Origin: Streptomyces sp. AJS327
Lineage (GTDB): Bacteria; Actinomycetota; Actinomycetes; Streptomycetales; Streptomycetaceae
Reading direction: 5' to 3'
NCBI RefSeq assembly: GCF_013450295.1
Contig: NZ_SKBR01000002.1
Location: 892,501-956,500 of the forward strand
DNA length: 64,000 nucleotides
Position numbers and translations under genes: made by a program. The notes under the pieces were generated by a model, which ran no database searches, had not been told where the DNA came from, and saw only the letters and a program-made list of their open reading frames with translations. Positions 25,401 through 33,473 of the stretch are shown here, piece after piece (position 1 is the stretch's first letter; every line of letters starts with the position of its first letter).

Positions 25401-27124
25401 ACCCGGGACTCGTAGACCATCTCCTCGTCCAGCTCGCCGACGCGGCGGCCGCCCGTCCCCGGCTCGCCCCCCGCGAGGAACACCCCGAACAGCCCTCGGT
25501 CGGGGATGGTGCCGCCGGAGGTGACCGCCAGCCGCTGCGCCCCGGGGCGGCCGCTCACGGTGTGCGCGACGCGGTCCCACACCAGGCGCGGGCGCAGCTC
25601 CGCGAAGGCGTCCGAGGGGTAGCGGCCGGCGAGCATGTCCAGTACGCCGGTGTAGGCGGACTCGGGCAGCGAGGCGAACGGGGCGGCGCGACGCACCACG
25701 GTGAGGAGCCGGTCGACGTCCCAGTCGTCGACCGCGGTCATCGCCACGATCTGCTGGGCCAGGACGTCGAGCGGGTTGGCCGGAACCCGCAGGGACTCGA
25801 TCGCCCCCTCCCGCATCCGTTCGGTGACCACCGCGGCCTGGAGGAGATCGCCCCGGTACTTCGGGAAGACCACCCCGGCCGAGACCGCCCCCACCTGGTG
25901 CCCCGCGCGGCCCACCCGCTGGAGTCCGGAGGCGACCGACGGTGGGGACTCCACCTGCACCACGAGGTCCACCGCCCCCATGTCGATGCCCAGCTCCAGG
26001 CTGGAGGTGGCCACCACGGCGGGCAGGCGCCCGGACTTCAGCTCCTCCTCCACCAGCGCGCGCTGCTCCTTGGAGACCGAACCGTGGTGGGCGCGCGCCA
26101 GCACCGGCGGAGCGCCCCGGGCCGCTCCGGCCTCCGCCATCAGCTGCGCGGGCGAGTGGTGTTCGGGCAGCGGCTCGCCCGTCTCGCGTTCGTGGGCGAT
26201 TTCGTTCAGCCGGTTGCAGAGCCGCTCGGCCAGCCGCCGGGAGTTGGCGAAGACGATGGTGGAGCGGTGGGCCTGGATCAGGTCGGCGATCCGCTCCTCG
26301 ACCGACGGCCAGATCGACGGCTTCGCGCCGCTTCCCGGGGTCTCCGTGCCACCGGCCTCCCGCGCGGGCGATCCGCCCAGTTCCCCCATGTCCTCGACGG
26401 GGACGACGACGGAGAGGTCGAAGACCTTGCCGGACGGCGGCTGCACGACCGTCGCGTTGCGCCGGGGGGAGAGGAAGCGGGCGACCTCGTCCACCGGGCG
26501 GACGGTCGCGGACAGGCCGACGCGCCGGGCCGGGCGCTCCAGGCGCTCGTCCAGCCGCTCCAGGGAGAGCGCGAGATGGGCGCCGCGCTTGGTGCCCGCG
26601 ACCGCGTGCACCTCGTCCACGATCACGGTCTCGACGCCGCCGAGCGCCTCCCGCGCGGAGGAGGTGAGCATCAGGAACAGCGACTCCGGGGTGGTGATCA
26701 GGATGTCCGGCGGGCGCCGGGCGAGGGCGCGGCGCTCGGTGGCCGGGGTGTCCCCCGACCGGATGCCCACCCGGATGTCCGGCTCGGGCAGCCCGAGCCG
26801 CACCGACTCCTGGCGGATGCCCGTCAGCGGGCTGCGAAGGTTCCGCTGGACGTCGACGGCGAGCGCCTTGAGCGGCGAGACGTACAGCACCCGGCACCGC
26901 CGGAGCGGGTCGGCCGGGGGCGGGGTGGAGGCGAGCGCGTCGAGTGAGGCGAGGAAGGCGGCGAGGGTCTTCCCGGAGCCGGTGGGGGCCACGACCAGCG
27001 CGTCCGAGCCCCCGGCGAGCGCCTCCCAGGCACCGGTCTGCGCGGCGGTGGGCGCGGTGAAGGCGCCCGTGAACCACGCTCGGGTGGCGGGGGAGAAGGC
27101 GGCGAGCGCCGAGGTCTGGCCCAT
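22466..27124 (-). CDS. lhr: Large ATP-dependent helicase Lhr
   Basis: 1552 residues from the ATG at 27124-27122 (MGQTSALAAFSP); frame upstream to 27280 is open but lacks a start signal. A superfamily 2 helicase core occupies the first third: Walker A APTGSGKT at 46-53, DEVH in VIVDEVHAVAG, TTPESLF, and the second RecA-like domain with SSLELGIDMG and QRVGRAGHQ. DEAD-associated winged-helix and beta-barrel domains follow (the Lhr core), then a long C-terminal extension as in full-length Lhr. The family unwinds RNA:DNA and DNA duplexes and is linked to DNA repair. It diverges from the AraC gene across 154 bp. Confidence 0.92.
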   Translation of the reverse strand: MGQTSALAAFSPATRAWFTGAFTAPTAAQTGAWEALAGGSDALVVAPTGSGKTLAAFLASLDALASTPPPADPLRRCRVLYVSPLKALAVDVQRNLRSPLTGIRQESVRLGLPEPDIRVGIRSGDTPATERRALARRPPDILITTPESLFLMLTSSAREALGGVETVIVDEVHAVAGTKRGAHLALSLERLDERLERPARRVGLSATVRPVDEVARFLSPRRNATVVQPPSGKVFDLSVVVPVEDMGELGGSPAREAGGTETPGSGAKPSIWPSVEERIADLIQAHRSTIVFANSRRLAERLCNRLNEIAHERETGEPLPEHHSPAQLMAEAGAARGAPPVLARAHHGSVSKEQRALVEEELKSGRLPAVVATSSLELGIDMGAVDLVVQVESPPSVASGLQRVGRAGHQVGAVSAGVVFPKYRGDLLQAAVVTERMREGAIESLRVPANPLDVLAQQIVAMTAVDDWDVDRLLTVVRRAAPFASLPESAYTGVLDMLAGRYPSDAFAELRPRLVWDRVAHTVSGRPGAQRLAVTSGGTIPDRGLFGVFLAGGEPGTGGRRVGELDEEMVYESRVGDVFTLGTTSWRIEDITRDRVLVSPAPGVPGRLPFWKGDQLGRPLELGRALGGFVREVAALAPDAARERLAASGLDDLAVRNLLAYLEEQRAACGHVPDDRTIVVERFRDELGDWRVVVHSPFGAQVHAPWALALGARLTERHGLDTQVLHADDGIVLRLPDMDLMDLDPLGDDTPVSGAGDPDQPPVSASDVLFDQGEVEHTVTEQVGGSALFAARFRECAARALLLPRRDPGKRTPLWQQRQRSSQLLQVASEFGSFPIVLEAVRECLQDVFDVPGLATLMGDIEARRVRIVEVTTREPSPFARSLLFGYVAQYLYEGDSPLAERRAAALSLDSRLLSELLGQAELRELLDPGVLQELERELQWRTEDRRIKDAEGAADLLRVLGPLTGDELAERGAEPGWARELEAARRAIRVRIAGREHLAAIEDSGRLRDALGAALPVGVPEAFTEPVPDPLGDLLSRFARTHGPFVSSEAATRFGLGTAVADGALHRLAAQGRLVQGEFHPSGLGQEWCDPTVLRRLRRRSLAVLRQELEPVPPPALGAFLPRWQQVGTRGLRGVDGLLRVIEQLQGAPVPASALERLVLPSRVADYAPPLLDELTASGEVVWAGAGPLPGKDGWLSLYLAEAAPLLLPPPPPFETTGTHRVLLEALAPGYGLFFRQLAERARATLPEATDAALTEALWDLVWAGRLTNDTLAPLRALLGSGRTAGSTAHRARRPAPRGRYGSFTAAAGRGAARPRPSAAPGSPTTAGRWSLVPKPESDPTHRAHALARTLLDRHGVVTRGAVAAEGVEGGFSAAYRVLAVFEENGQARRGYVVEGLGAAQFAMDGAVDRLRAVSTAREREPDAPPHAVALAATDPANAYGAALPWPGPPEGATHKPGRKAGALVVLVDGELTLYLERGGKTLLAWAEGEAAGARLDAAAAALASAAGEGALGTVTVERVNGTAALTSPTGSALEAAGFHATPRGLRLRGR

Positions 27125-27278
27125 GCTCCCATCGTGCCCCGGGCCACTGACACCGTCAGACCGGGTGGCCCGGCGCCCGCGCCCCGCCGGACCAGGCGTT
27201 CCAGCGGGTGGACGGCGCGGGCGGCCGGGGCGCCGGTGGCGCAGACTGCCTGTGCGGACCGAGCGGAACGGGGGACCC

Positions 27279-28136
27279 ATGAGTGACGGTACGGGCGAGC
27301 GCGCGCGCCTATGGCAGCACCCCGCGCTCCCGGACGTGGACCTGCTCCGCGCGCGCTACGTCCGCAAGACCTTCCTGCGGCACACCCACCGCGGCTACGT
27401 CGTCGCGGCGATCGCCGAGGGGGTGGAGGTCTTCGCGCACGGCGGCGGGACCCACCGGGCGGGCCCCGGGGAGCTGGCCCTGATCAACCCCGACACCCCG
27501 CACACTGGGCGGGCCGGAGTGCCGGACGGCTGGCGGTACAGCGCGCTGTACCCGGAGCCGGGGCTGGTCGCCGAGGTCGCCGCCGAGACGCTGGGGCTGC
27601 GCGGAACCCCCGGCTTCCGCGCCCCGGTCCTCGCGGACCCGGGCGCCGTGCGGCTCGTCCAGCGGGTCCACCGGGCGGCCGAGCGTGGCGAGGCGCTGGC
27701 CGCCGACACCCTGATGCGGGTCACGCTGGCCCGCCTCCTCCGGCGCAACGGCGGCCCGGCCCCCGAGCGCGAGGCGCCCACCGCGGGCGCCCGGCAGGCA
27801 GCGCGCGCCCGGGCCGTGCTGGAGGAGCGGATGGTGGACCCGCCCACCCTGGAAGGGCTCGCCGCCGAACTCGGCAGCCGCCCGTTCGCGCTGCTGCGCG
27901 CCTTCCGCGAGCGGTACGGGATGCCCCCACACAGCTGGCTGACCAACGCGCGGGTCCACCGGGCGCGGGCCCTGCTGGACGCCGGGCACTCCCCGGCCAC
28001 GGCGGCCCTGGCCGTCGGCTTCACCGACCAGCCCCATCTGACCCGGCACTTCAGCAGGGTGTTCGGGGTTCCCCCGGGGGCGTACCAGCGGGGGCGCGCA
28101 AGAACGTACAAGACCGGTGGCGAGAGCCCGCCGTAG
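27279..28136 (+). CDS. AraC-family transcriptional regulator
   Basis: 285 residues from ATG 27279 (ggggga upstream). An N-terminal cupin-type AraC_binding domain (about 25-110; FLRHTHRGYVVAAIAEGVE, GPGELALINPDTPHTG) senses a ligand. The C-terminus holds the two-helix-turn-helix AraC DNA-binding domain (about 180-275; LEGLAAELGSRPFALLRAF and AALAVGFTDQPHLTRHF). The azlC gene begins ten bases after its stop, so it probably controls the linked transporter. Regulators of this layout are often found next to azlCD-type exporters. Confidence 0.85.
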   Translation: MSDGTGERARLWQHPALPDVDLLRARYVRKTFLRHTHRGYVVAAIAEGVEVFAHGGGTHRAGPGELALINPDTPHTGRAGVPDGWRYSALYPEPGLVAEVAAETLGLRGTPGFRAPVLADPGAVRLVQRVHRAAERGEALAADTLMRVTLARLLRRNGGPAPEREAPTAGARQAARARAVLEERMVDPPTLEGLAAELGSRPFALLRAFRERYGMPPHSWLTNARVHRARALLDAGHSPATAALAVGFTDQPHLTRHFSRVFGVPPGAYQRGRARTYKTGGESPP

Positions 28137-28146
28137 CGTGCGCCGT

Positions 28147-29064
28147 ATGGACGAGCCGACAGACATGTCCGGCGCGCGCCGGACCTCGGGGGCCACCGGC
28201 GCTCCCGGCACCCCCCGCGCCGCGGTGCCCCCGGAACCCCCGCGGGGGGACGGCACGCGCCCCGGCTCCGGATCCGGCGCCGACCCGGACCGAGGGGACC
28301 GGGCGGTCGTCCGGGACGCGCTCGGCGTCGGCGTGGCCGTCGGCCTCTCCGGGTTCGCCTTCGGGGTGACCGCGGCCGACGCCGGGATCACCCCGCTCCA
28401 GGCGTGTGTGCTCAGCCTGTTCGTGTTCACCGGAGCCTCACAGTTCGCGCTGGTGAGCGCGGTGGCCACCGGAGTGAACCCGGTCACGGCGGCGGCCGGG
28501 GCCTTCTTCCTCGGCCTGCGGAACGCCTTCTACGGGCTGCGGCTGGCCACCCTCCTGCGGCTCCCCGGCTGGCTCCGCCCGCTGGCGGCGCACTGGGTGA
28601 TCGACGAGACCTCGGTCGTCGCGCTCGCCCAGCGGGACCGCCGCACCGCGCGTCTCGGATTCGTGGTCACCGGCTGTGCCGTCTTCGTGCTGTGGAACGC
28701 GACCACCCTGCTCGGTGTGGTCGGGGCCGGGGCGCTGGGCGACACCAGCGCGTGGGGGCTGGACGCCGCCGGTCCCGCCGTCTTCCTCGCCCTGCTCGCG
28801 CCGATGCTGCGCACCCCGACGGAGCGGGCCACGGCGGCGCTCGCCGTCCTGCTGGGCCTGGGCCTCCTCCCGCTGCTGCCCTCCGGGGTGCCGGTGCTGG
28901 CCGCGGCGCTGGCCGCCCCCGCGGTGCTGCTGGTCCGCACGGCGTGCGGCCGGGGCCGCCGCGGCGACGGGAGCGACGGGGAGACCGCCGGGCCGACGAG
29001 CCCGAAGGGCCATCTGGAGCGGGCGCGAGTGGAGCGGGACGAGCGGGGGGAGAGCACCCGATGA
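28147..29064 (+). CDS. azlC: AzlC-family branched-chain amino acid exporter, large subunit
   Basis: 305 residues. A hydrophilic Pro/Gly-rich N-terminus of about 55 residues precedes an AzlC/YgaZ membrane domain with at least five helices (VGVAVGLSGFAFGVTAA, LQACVLSLFVFTGASQFAL, LGFVVTGCAVFVLWN, AVFLALLAPML, AAALAAPAVLLV). FTGASQF, FFLGLRNAFYGL and HWVIDETSVVA are typical of the family. It pairs with the small AzlD subunit encoded next, whose start overlaps its stop (ATGA). Start ATG 28147 follows the regulator's stop by ten bases. The exported substrate cannot be read from sequence. Confidence 0.85.
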   Translation: MDEPTDMSGARRTSGATGAPGTPRAAVPPEPPRGDGTRPGSGSGADPDRGDRAVVRDALGVGVAVGLSGFAFGVTAADAGITPLQACVLSLFVFTGASQFALVSAVATGVNPVTAAAGAFFLGLRNAFYGLRLATLLRLPGWLRPLAAHWVIDETSVVALAQRDRRTARLGFVVTGCAVFVLWNATTLLGVVGAGALGDTSAWGLDAAGPAVFLALLAPMLRTPTERATAALAVLLGLGLLPLLPSGVPVLAAALAAPAVLLVRTACGRGRRGDGSDGETAGPTSPKGHLERARVERDERGESTR

Positions 29065-29381
29065 GTGGGACGTGGATCGCGATACTGCTGACGGTCGCCG
29101 GGTGCTACCTGGTGAAGTTGCTCGGCCTCTCCGTTCCGGCGGGGATACTCGAACGTCCGCTGGTGCGCCGTCTCGCGGCGCTGCTGCCGGTGGCGCTGCT
29201 CGCGGCGCTCACCGCGCAGCAGACCTTCCAGTCCGGCGGTTCGGGGACGGAGCTGGTGCTGGACGCGCGGGCGGCGGGACTCGCCGCCGCCGCGCTCGCC
29301 CTGGTGCTGCGCGCCCCGTTCCTGGTGGTGATCGCCGTGGCGGTGGCGGGTACGGCCGCCGTCCGGGCGCTGGGCTGGTGA
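29061..29381 (+). CDS. azlD: AzlD-family branched-chain amino acid exporter, small subunit
   Basis: 106 residues, almost entirely hydrophobic with four predicted helices (WIAILLTVAGCYLVKLLG, RLAALLPVALLAALTA, AAGLAAAALALVLRA, PFLVVIAVAVAGTAAV). AzlD/YgaH proteins form the exporter together with AzlC/YgaZ. The ATG overlaps the azlC stop codon by four bases, giving translational coupling and equal dosage. Confidence 0.85.
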   Translation: MSGTWIAILLTVAGCYLVKLLGLSVPAGILERPLVRRLAALLPVALLAALTAQQTFQSGGSGTELVLDARAAGLAAAALALVLRAPFLVVIAVAVAGTAAVRALGW

Positions 29382-29457
29382 GGGCGCGGGCCGGGACCTC
29401 GCGCCGGTCCGCGGGACGCGGGTACGGACGCGTCGCGTGGGCGGGGATACTGGCCCC

Positions 29458-29652
29458 ATGCGGTTGACCGACTTCTGGGCGCGGATGGCGGAGCACTTCG
29501 GTGACTCCTACGCGGACTCCTTCGCCCGTGATCACGTGATGTCCGAACTGGGCGGCAGGACGGTGTACGAGGCGCTGGAGGCGGGTTGGTCGGCGAAGGA
29601 GGTCTGGCGCGTGGTGTGCCGCGCGATGGAGGTTCCGGCTGATCGCAGGTGA
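29458..29652 (+). CDS. DUF3046 family protein
   Basis: 64 residues from ATG 29458. MRLTDFWARMAEHFGDSYA, then SFARDHVMSELGGRTVYEAL and VWRVVCRAMEVP, is the typical DUF3046 pattern found in nearly all actinobacteria, commonly just upstream of recA as here. It is small and soluble, with no known function. The in-frame extension to 29437 lacks a ribosome site. Confidence 0.8.
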   Translation: MRLTDFWARMAEHFGDSYADSFARDHVMSELGGRTVYEALEAGWSAKEVWRVVCRAMEVPADRR

Positions 29653-29680
29653 GTCGTTCCTGTCCGGTATATGCCTATAG

Positions 29681-31081
29681 GTGACACTTATTGGCGTGGG
29701 CGTGGCGGAAGGTGACGAGCCGGAGGGGCTGGAGGAACGGAACGACGACGCGGGCCGGTCCGCCCGGAAGCCGGGAGGCGCGGGGGAGTCCGGGGTCTCC
29801 GGGAACATCGGGGGAGTCGAGAGGGCTGGGGGAGCCGCTGGGGCCGAGGGAGCCGGGCAGCGGCCCGGTCCCTCCGGCGCCCCGGCCGGTGGGCCCACCG
29901 CATCCTCCGGCGGCGCCGGGACGGCTGGCGCCGCTGAGCCCCCGGTGACCGGGGTTCTCGCGGGGAGCGGGGCCGTCGGGTCCGGCGCGGGGAAGCCGCC
30001 CGGCGGCTCCCGGACCTCGCCGGGCGAGCGGATGCCCGGCTGGCTGCCCCGCGCGCTGGTGCTCGCGCTGCTCCTGCTGGCCGCCTTCCAGCTGGCCAGC
30101 TGGGCCTTCCTGGAGGTCATCGGGCTGCTGCTGAACATCCTGATCGCCTTCTTCCTCGCGCTCGCCATCGAGCCCCTGGTGGACCGGCTGGCGTCGCGCG
30201 GGGTGCGGCGCGGACTCGCGACCGGGCTGGTCTTCGTGCTGCTGCTGGTGCTGACGGCGGGGTTCTTCACCGCGCTCGGCTCGGTGTTCGCCGAGCAGAT
30301 CACGCGGATCATCGACAAGCTGCCCGCCTCCGTCGCGGACGTGATCTCGTGGATCAACGCCACCTTCGGGACGGACCTGAGCGTCGACGAACTCCAGAAC
30401 GACGTGCTCCACTCGGACTGGCTGCGGCGGTACGTGCAGTCCAGCGCCAGCAGCGTGTGGGGGATCTCCGCGACGGTGCTGGGCGGCGTCTTCCAGTTGC
30501 TGACCGTCCTGCTGTTCGCCTTCTACTTCGCCGCCGACGGCCCCCGGATGCGCCGCGCGCTCTGCTCGGTCCTTCCTCCGGCCCGGCAGTGCGAGGTGCT
30601 GCGTGCCTGGGAGATCGCGGTACTCAAGACCGGGGGCTACATCTACTCCCGGGCCCTGATGGCCCTGGTGTCGGGCGGCGCGCACTACGTCTTCCTGGAG
30701 CTGATGGGGGTGCCCTACGCCTACGCGCTCGCGGCGTGGGTCGGTGTCGTCTCGCAGTTCGTGCCGACGGTCGGCACCTACCTCGCGGGGGCGCTCCCGA
30801 TGCTGATCGCCTTCACCCAGGACCCCTGGGCGGCGGTCTGGGTGCTGGTCTTCGTCGTGCTGTACCAGCAGTTCGAGAACTACGTGCTCCAGCCGCGGAT
30901 CACCGCGCGGACCGTGGACATCCACCCCGCTGTGGCCTTCGGCTCGGTGATCGTCGGCACCTCGCTGATGGGTGTGGTGGGGGCGCTCGTCGCGGTGCCC
31001 GCCACCGCCACGCTCCAGGGGTTCCTCGGGGCCTACGTGAAGCGGTACGACGTGACCGACCCCCGGCTGAACCGACGCTGA
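29681..31081 (+). CDS. AI-2E family (PerM-like) transporter
   Basis: 466 residues if GTG 29681 is used; GTG 29696 or 29702 are possible. A disordered Gly/Ala/Pro-rich N-terminus of about 110 residues precedes an AI-2E/PerM membrane domain: ALVLALLLLAAFQLASWAFL, ILIAFFLALAIEPLVDRL, GLVFVLLLVLTAGFFTALG, a soluble loop, then QLLTVLLFAFYFAAD, YVFLELMGVPYAYALAAWVGVVSQ and YQQFENYVLQPRI. The last motif is the family signature. Transport substrates in this family are mostly unproven. It precedes recA with a 427-bp gap that holds the recA promoters. Confidence 0.8.
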   Translation: MTLIGVGVAEGDEPEGLEERNDDAGRSARKPGGAGESGVSGNIGGVERAGGAAGAEGAGQRPGPSGAPAGGPTASSGGAGTAGAAEPPVTGVLAGSGAVGSGAGKPPGGSRTSPGERMPGWLPRALVLALLLLAAFQLASWAFLEVIGLLLNILIAFFLALAIEPLVDRLASRGVRRGLATGLVFVLLLVLTAGFFTALGSVFAEQITRIIDKLPASVADVISWINATFGTDLSVDELQNDVLHSDWLRRYVQSSASSVWGISATVLGGVFQLLTVLLFAFYFAADGPRMRRALCSVLPPARQCEVLRAWEIAVLKTGGYIYSRALMALVSGGAHYVFLELMGVPYAYALAAWVGVVSQFVPTVGTYLAGALPMLIAFTQDPWAAVWVLVFVVLYQQFENYVLQPRITARTVDIHPAVAFGSVIVGTSLMGVVGALVAVPATATLQGFLGAYVKRYDVTDPRLNRR

Positions 31082-31118
31082 GCGCGTACCGGCGCGCGGC
31101 GACCGGCGACCGACGTGG

Positions 31119-31155
31119 GTGACGGGCCGGCTGACGGGTCGGGCTGACGGGCCGG
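31119..31155. repeat. Short GC-rich tandem repeats upstream of recA
   Basis: Three near-identical 12-bp units of the form (c/g)tgacggg(c/t)cgg lie side by side between the AI-2E gene and the recA promoters. The surrounding 31180-31260 also has several loosely repeated cgggccagt/cggtcgtggg elements. Meaning unknown. Confidence 0.5.
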
Positions 31156-31355
31156 GAGTCCGAAGCCGGTGGTGGGGCGTGGGGCGAACCGGGAGGGGGC
31201 GGATGTGGGCCGGTCGTGGGCCAGTTGCGGGCCAGTCGCGGGTCAGGCGGACCGGTCGTGGGTGGGGGGATCGAGGCGGAGGGGACGGGGCGGATTGCCG
31301 CTCCACCCCGTGTGAGCAGCGGTTTTCCAGGTTTTCCACAGGGAGCGGTGGTGGC

Positions 31356-31387
31356 TTGACTCAATAATCGAACATGGATTCTTATAG
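31356..31387 (+). promoter_or_regulatory. recA upstream promoter with LexA-type SOS box
   Basis: TTGACT (31356-31361) is a good -35. TTATAG (31382-31387) is a possible -10, at a long 20-bp spacing. In between and overlapping lies TCGAACATGGATTCTT (31368-31383), an imperfect match to the actinobacterial LexA box TCGAAC-N4-GTTCGA. The left half is perfect. Confidence 0.6.
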
Positions 31388-31438
31388 GGGGCCGGCGAGT
31401 TATCCGTCCGGCCTCTCCGCTCAGGCGGTTCGGGCCGA

Positions 31439-31461
31439 TTGTCAGTGGCAGGCGCTAGCGT
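31439..31461 (+). promoter_or_regulatory. RecA-NDp type DNA-damage promoter (LexA-independent)
   Basis: TTGTCAGTG-N8-TAGCGT matches the published mycobacterial/streptomycete motif tTGTCRgtg-N8-TAnnnT at every defined position. That motif drives the LexA-independent, PafBC-dependent DNA-damage response and was first described upstream of recA genes. It lies 48 bp before the recA ATG. Confidence 0.8.
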
Positions 31462-31508
31462 CGGTGGACGTGAAGCGATCGACTCAAGCAAACAACCGGG
31501 TGGCACCC

Positions 31509-32654
31509 ATGGCAGGTACTGATCGCGAGAAGGCGCTCGACGCCGCGCTCGCGCAGATTGAACGGCAATTCGGCAAGGGCGCCGTGATGCGCATGGGGGA
31601 GCGGCCGAACGAGCCGATCGAGATCATCCCCACCGGCTCCACCGCTCTCGACGTGGCGCTCGGGGTCGGAGGGCTGCCACGCGGCCGGGTGGTGGAGGTG
31701 TACGGCCCCGAGTCCTCCGGAAAGACCACCCTGACCCTGCACGCGGTCGCCAACGCCCAGCGGGCGGGCGGCACGGTCGCCTTCGTCGACGCCGAGCACG
31801 CGCTCGACCCCGAGTACGCCAAGCGGCTGGGGGTCGACACCGACGCGCTGATCCTCTCCCAGCCGGACAACGGCGAACAGGCCCTTGAGATCACCGACAT
31901 GCTGATCCGCTCCGGTGCGCTGGACCTGATCATCGTCGACTCCGTCGCCGCGCTGGTGCCCCGTGCGGAGATCGAGGGCGAGATGGGCGACTCCCATGTC
32001 GGCCTCCAGGCACGGCTGATGAGCCAGGCGCTGCGGAAGATCGCGGGGGCGCTCAACCAGTCCAAGACCACCGCGATCTTCATCAACCAGCTTCGCGAGA
32101 AGGTCGGCGTGATGTTCGGTTCGCCCGAGACCACCACCGGTGGCCGGGCCCTGAAGTTCTACGCCTCGGTGCGGCTCGACATCCGCCGGATCGAGACCCT
32201 GAAGGACGGCACGGACGCGGTGGGCAACCGGACCCGGGTCAAGGTCGTCAAGAACAAGGTCGCGCCCCCCTTCAAGCAGGCCGAGTTCGACATCCTGTAC
32301 GGCATGGGCATCAGCCGCGAGGGCGGTTTGATCGACATGGGCGTGGAGCACGGCTTCATCCGCAAGTCCGGAGCCTGGTACACCTACGAGGGCGACCAGC
32401 TGGGGCAGGGCAAGGAGAACGCCCGCAACTTCCTCCGGGACAACCCGGATCTCGCCAACGAGATCGAGAAGAAGATCAAGGAGAAGCTCGGGATCGGCGT
32501 GGTGGCCGAGGAGCCCGCGAGCGGCACCGGCGCCGATGACACCCCGTCAGCCGCGGCCCCGTCCGTGCCCGCCCCCGTGGAGGCCAAGGCCGCCCCGGCG
32601 GCCAAGACCACCAAGGCGAGCAAGGCGACCAAGACCGCCGCGGCCAAGAGCTGA
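31509..32654 (+). CDS. recA: Recombinase RecA
   Basis: 381 residues from ATG 31509 (ggtgg upstream; the open frame before it lies in the promoter region). It is the ATP-dependent strand-exchange protein and co-protease for LexA. Walker A GPESSGKT lies at 66-73. LDLIIVDSVAALVPRAEIEG (Walker B and L1), FINQLREKVGVMFGSPETTTGG (L2) and the C-terminal acidic-to-basic tail are present. The last 30 residues are rich in Lys, Thr and Ala (KTTKASKATKTAAAKS), as in other Streptomyces. Expression should be DNA-damage inducible from two upstream promoters. recX follows three bases after the stop. Confidence 0.98.
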   Translation: MAGTDREKALDAALAQIERQFGKGAVMRMGERPNEPIEIIPTGSTALDVALGVGGLPRGRVVEVYGPESSGKTTLTLHAVANAQRAGGTVAFVDAEHALDPEYAKRLGVDTDALILSQPDNGEQALEITDMLIRSGALDLIIVDSVAALVPRAEIEGEMGDSHVGLQARLMSQALRKIAGALNQSKTTAIFINQLREKVGVMFGSPETTTGGRALKFYASVRLDIRRIETLKDGTDAVGNRTRVKVVKNKVAPPFKQAEFDILYGMGISREGGLIDMGVEHGFIRKSGAWYTYEGDQLGQGKENARNFLRDNPDLANEIEKKIKEKLGIGVVAEEPASGTGADDTPSAAAPSVPAPVEAKAAPAAKTTKASKATKTAAAKS

Positions 32655-32657
32655 TCC

Positions 32658-33473
32658 GTGACCCGGCGTACCGACTGGCCCGAGGAACCGTGGCCTCCCG
32701 GACGGTCGGAGCTTCCGGAGTATGAGGAGGCCCACGCGGGGCTGGAGCCCGCGGAGGAGTGGGTGCCCGGTCAGTCAGGGGAGTGGCGACCCGGCGACCG
32801 GTACCCCGACCCCCTGGACAGCGATGGCCCCGTCCCGTCGAGGGCCGGGACGGGGCCATCGCGCTTGTCTAGCGGGGCGCGGAAGGGACGTCGGGAGCGC
32901 GGCTCCCGTGCGGCCCGGCGCGATGGCGCGGGACGCGAGGAACAGGTGGAGCCGGATCCGGCCACCCGCGACCCGGTGGAGCGGGCGCGGTCGATCTGCC
33001 TCCGTCTGTTGAGCACCACACCGCGTACGCGCCAGGAACTGGCGGTCGCCCTGCGCCGCCGTGACGTGCCGGACGAGGCGATCGAGGAGGTGCTCGCCCG
33101 CTTCGAGGACGTCGGGCTGGTCGATGACGCCGCCTTCGCCGAGGCGTGGGTGGAGTCCCGGCACCACGGCAGGGGGCTGGCGGGCCGGGCGCTCGCCAGG
33201 GAACTGCGCGCCAAGGGGATGGACAGCGCGGTCGTCGACGAGGCCGTGGGCCAACTGGCCTCCGAACAGGAGGAGGAGACGGCGCGGGCGCTGGTGGAGC
33301 GGAAACTCCGGGCGACCCGCGGGCTGGACCGGACGAAGCGGATGCGCCGACTCGCCGGGATGCTCGCGCGCAAGGGGTACGCGGAAGGGCTGGCGCTGCG
33401 CGTGGTCCGGCAGGCGCTGGAGGAGGAGGGCGAGGACGCTGAGGCACTGGAGGCCGAACTCCCCGACCTCTAG
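32658..33473 (+). CDS. recX: RecA modulator RecX
   Basis: 271 residues from GTG 32658, three bases after recA. RecX binds RecA filaments and limits their activity. The conserved part (about 105-265) has the three tandem three-helix repeats of RecX: RARSICLRLLSTTPRTRQEL, IEEVLARFEDVGLVDDAAFA with AEAWVESRHHGRGLAGRAL, and RLAGMLARKGYAEGLALRVV. The first 100 residues are hydrophilic and poorly conserved, as is typical for Streptomyces. A 16-bp perfect inverted repeat at 32821-32862 lies inside this N-terminal coding region and could reduce read-through from recA. Confidence 0.92.
   Translation: MTRRTDWPEEPWPPGRSELPEYEEAHAGLEPAEEWVPGQSGEWRPGDRYPDPLDSDGPVPSRAGTGPSRLSSGARKGRRERGSRAARRDGAGREEQVEPDPATRDPVERARSICLRLLSTTPRTRQELAVALRRRDVPDEAIEEVLARFEDVGLVDDAAFAEAWVESRHHGRGLAGRALARELRAKGMDSAVVDEAVGQLASEQEEETARALVERKLRATRGLDRTKRMRRLAGMLARKGYAEGLALRVVRQALEEEGEDAEALEAELPDL
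32821..32862 (+). promoter_or_regulatory. Perfect 16-bp hairpin inside recX coding sequence
   Basis: The arms gcgatggccccgtccc (32821-32836) and gggacggggccatcgc (32847-32862) are perfectly complementary with a 10-nt loop, followed by a weak pyrimidine run (gcttgtct). It sits about 165 bases into recX, in the non-conserved N-terminal extension. It could be an attenuator or intrinsic terminator within the recA-recX transcript. Confidence 0.6.

Noticed and set aside
23882..26947. Long plus-strand open frame (1021 codons) opposite lhr
   Set aside because: It is antisense to a clear helicase with all motifs intact; composition is typical of shadow frames.
32821..32862. recX start downstream of the internal hairpin
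   Set aside because: A later start would fit the conserved domain, but GTG 32658 lies three bases from recA as in typical recA-recX pairs; left as the chosen start.
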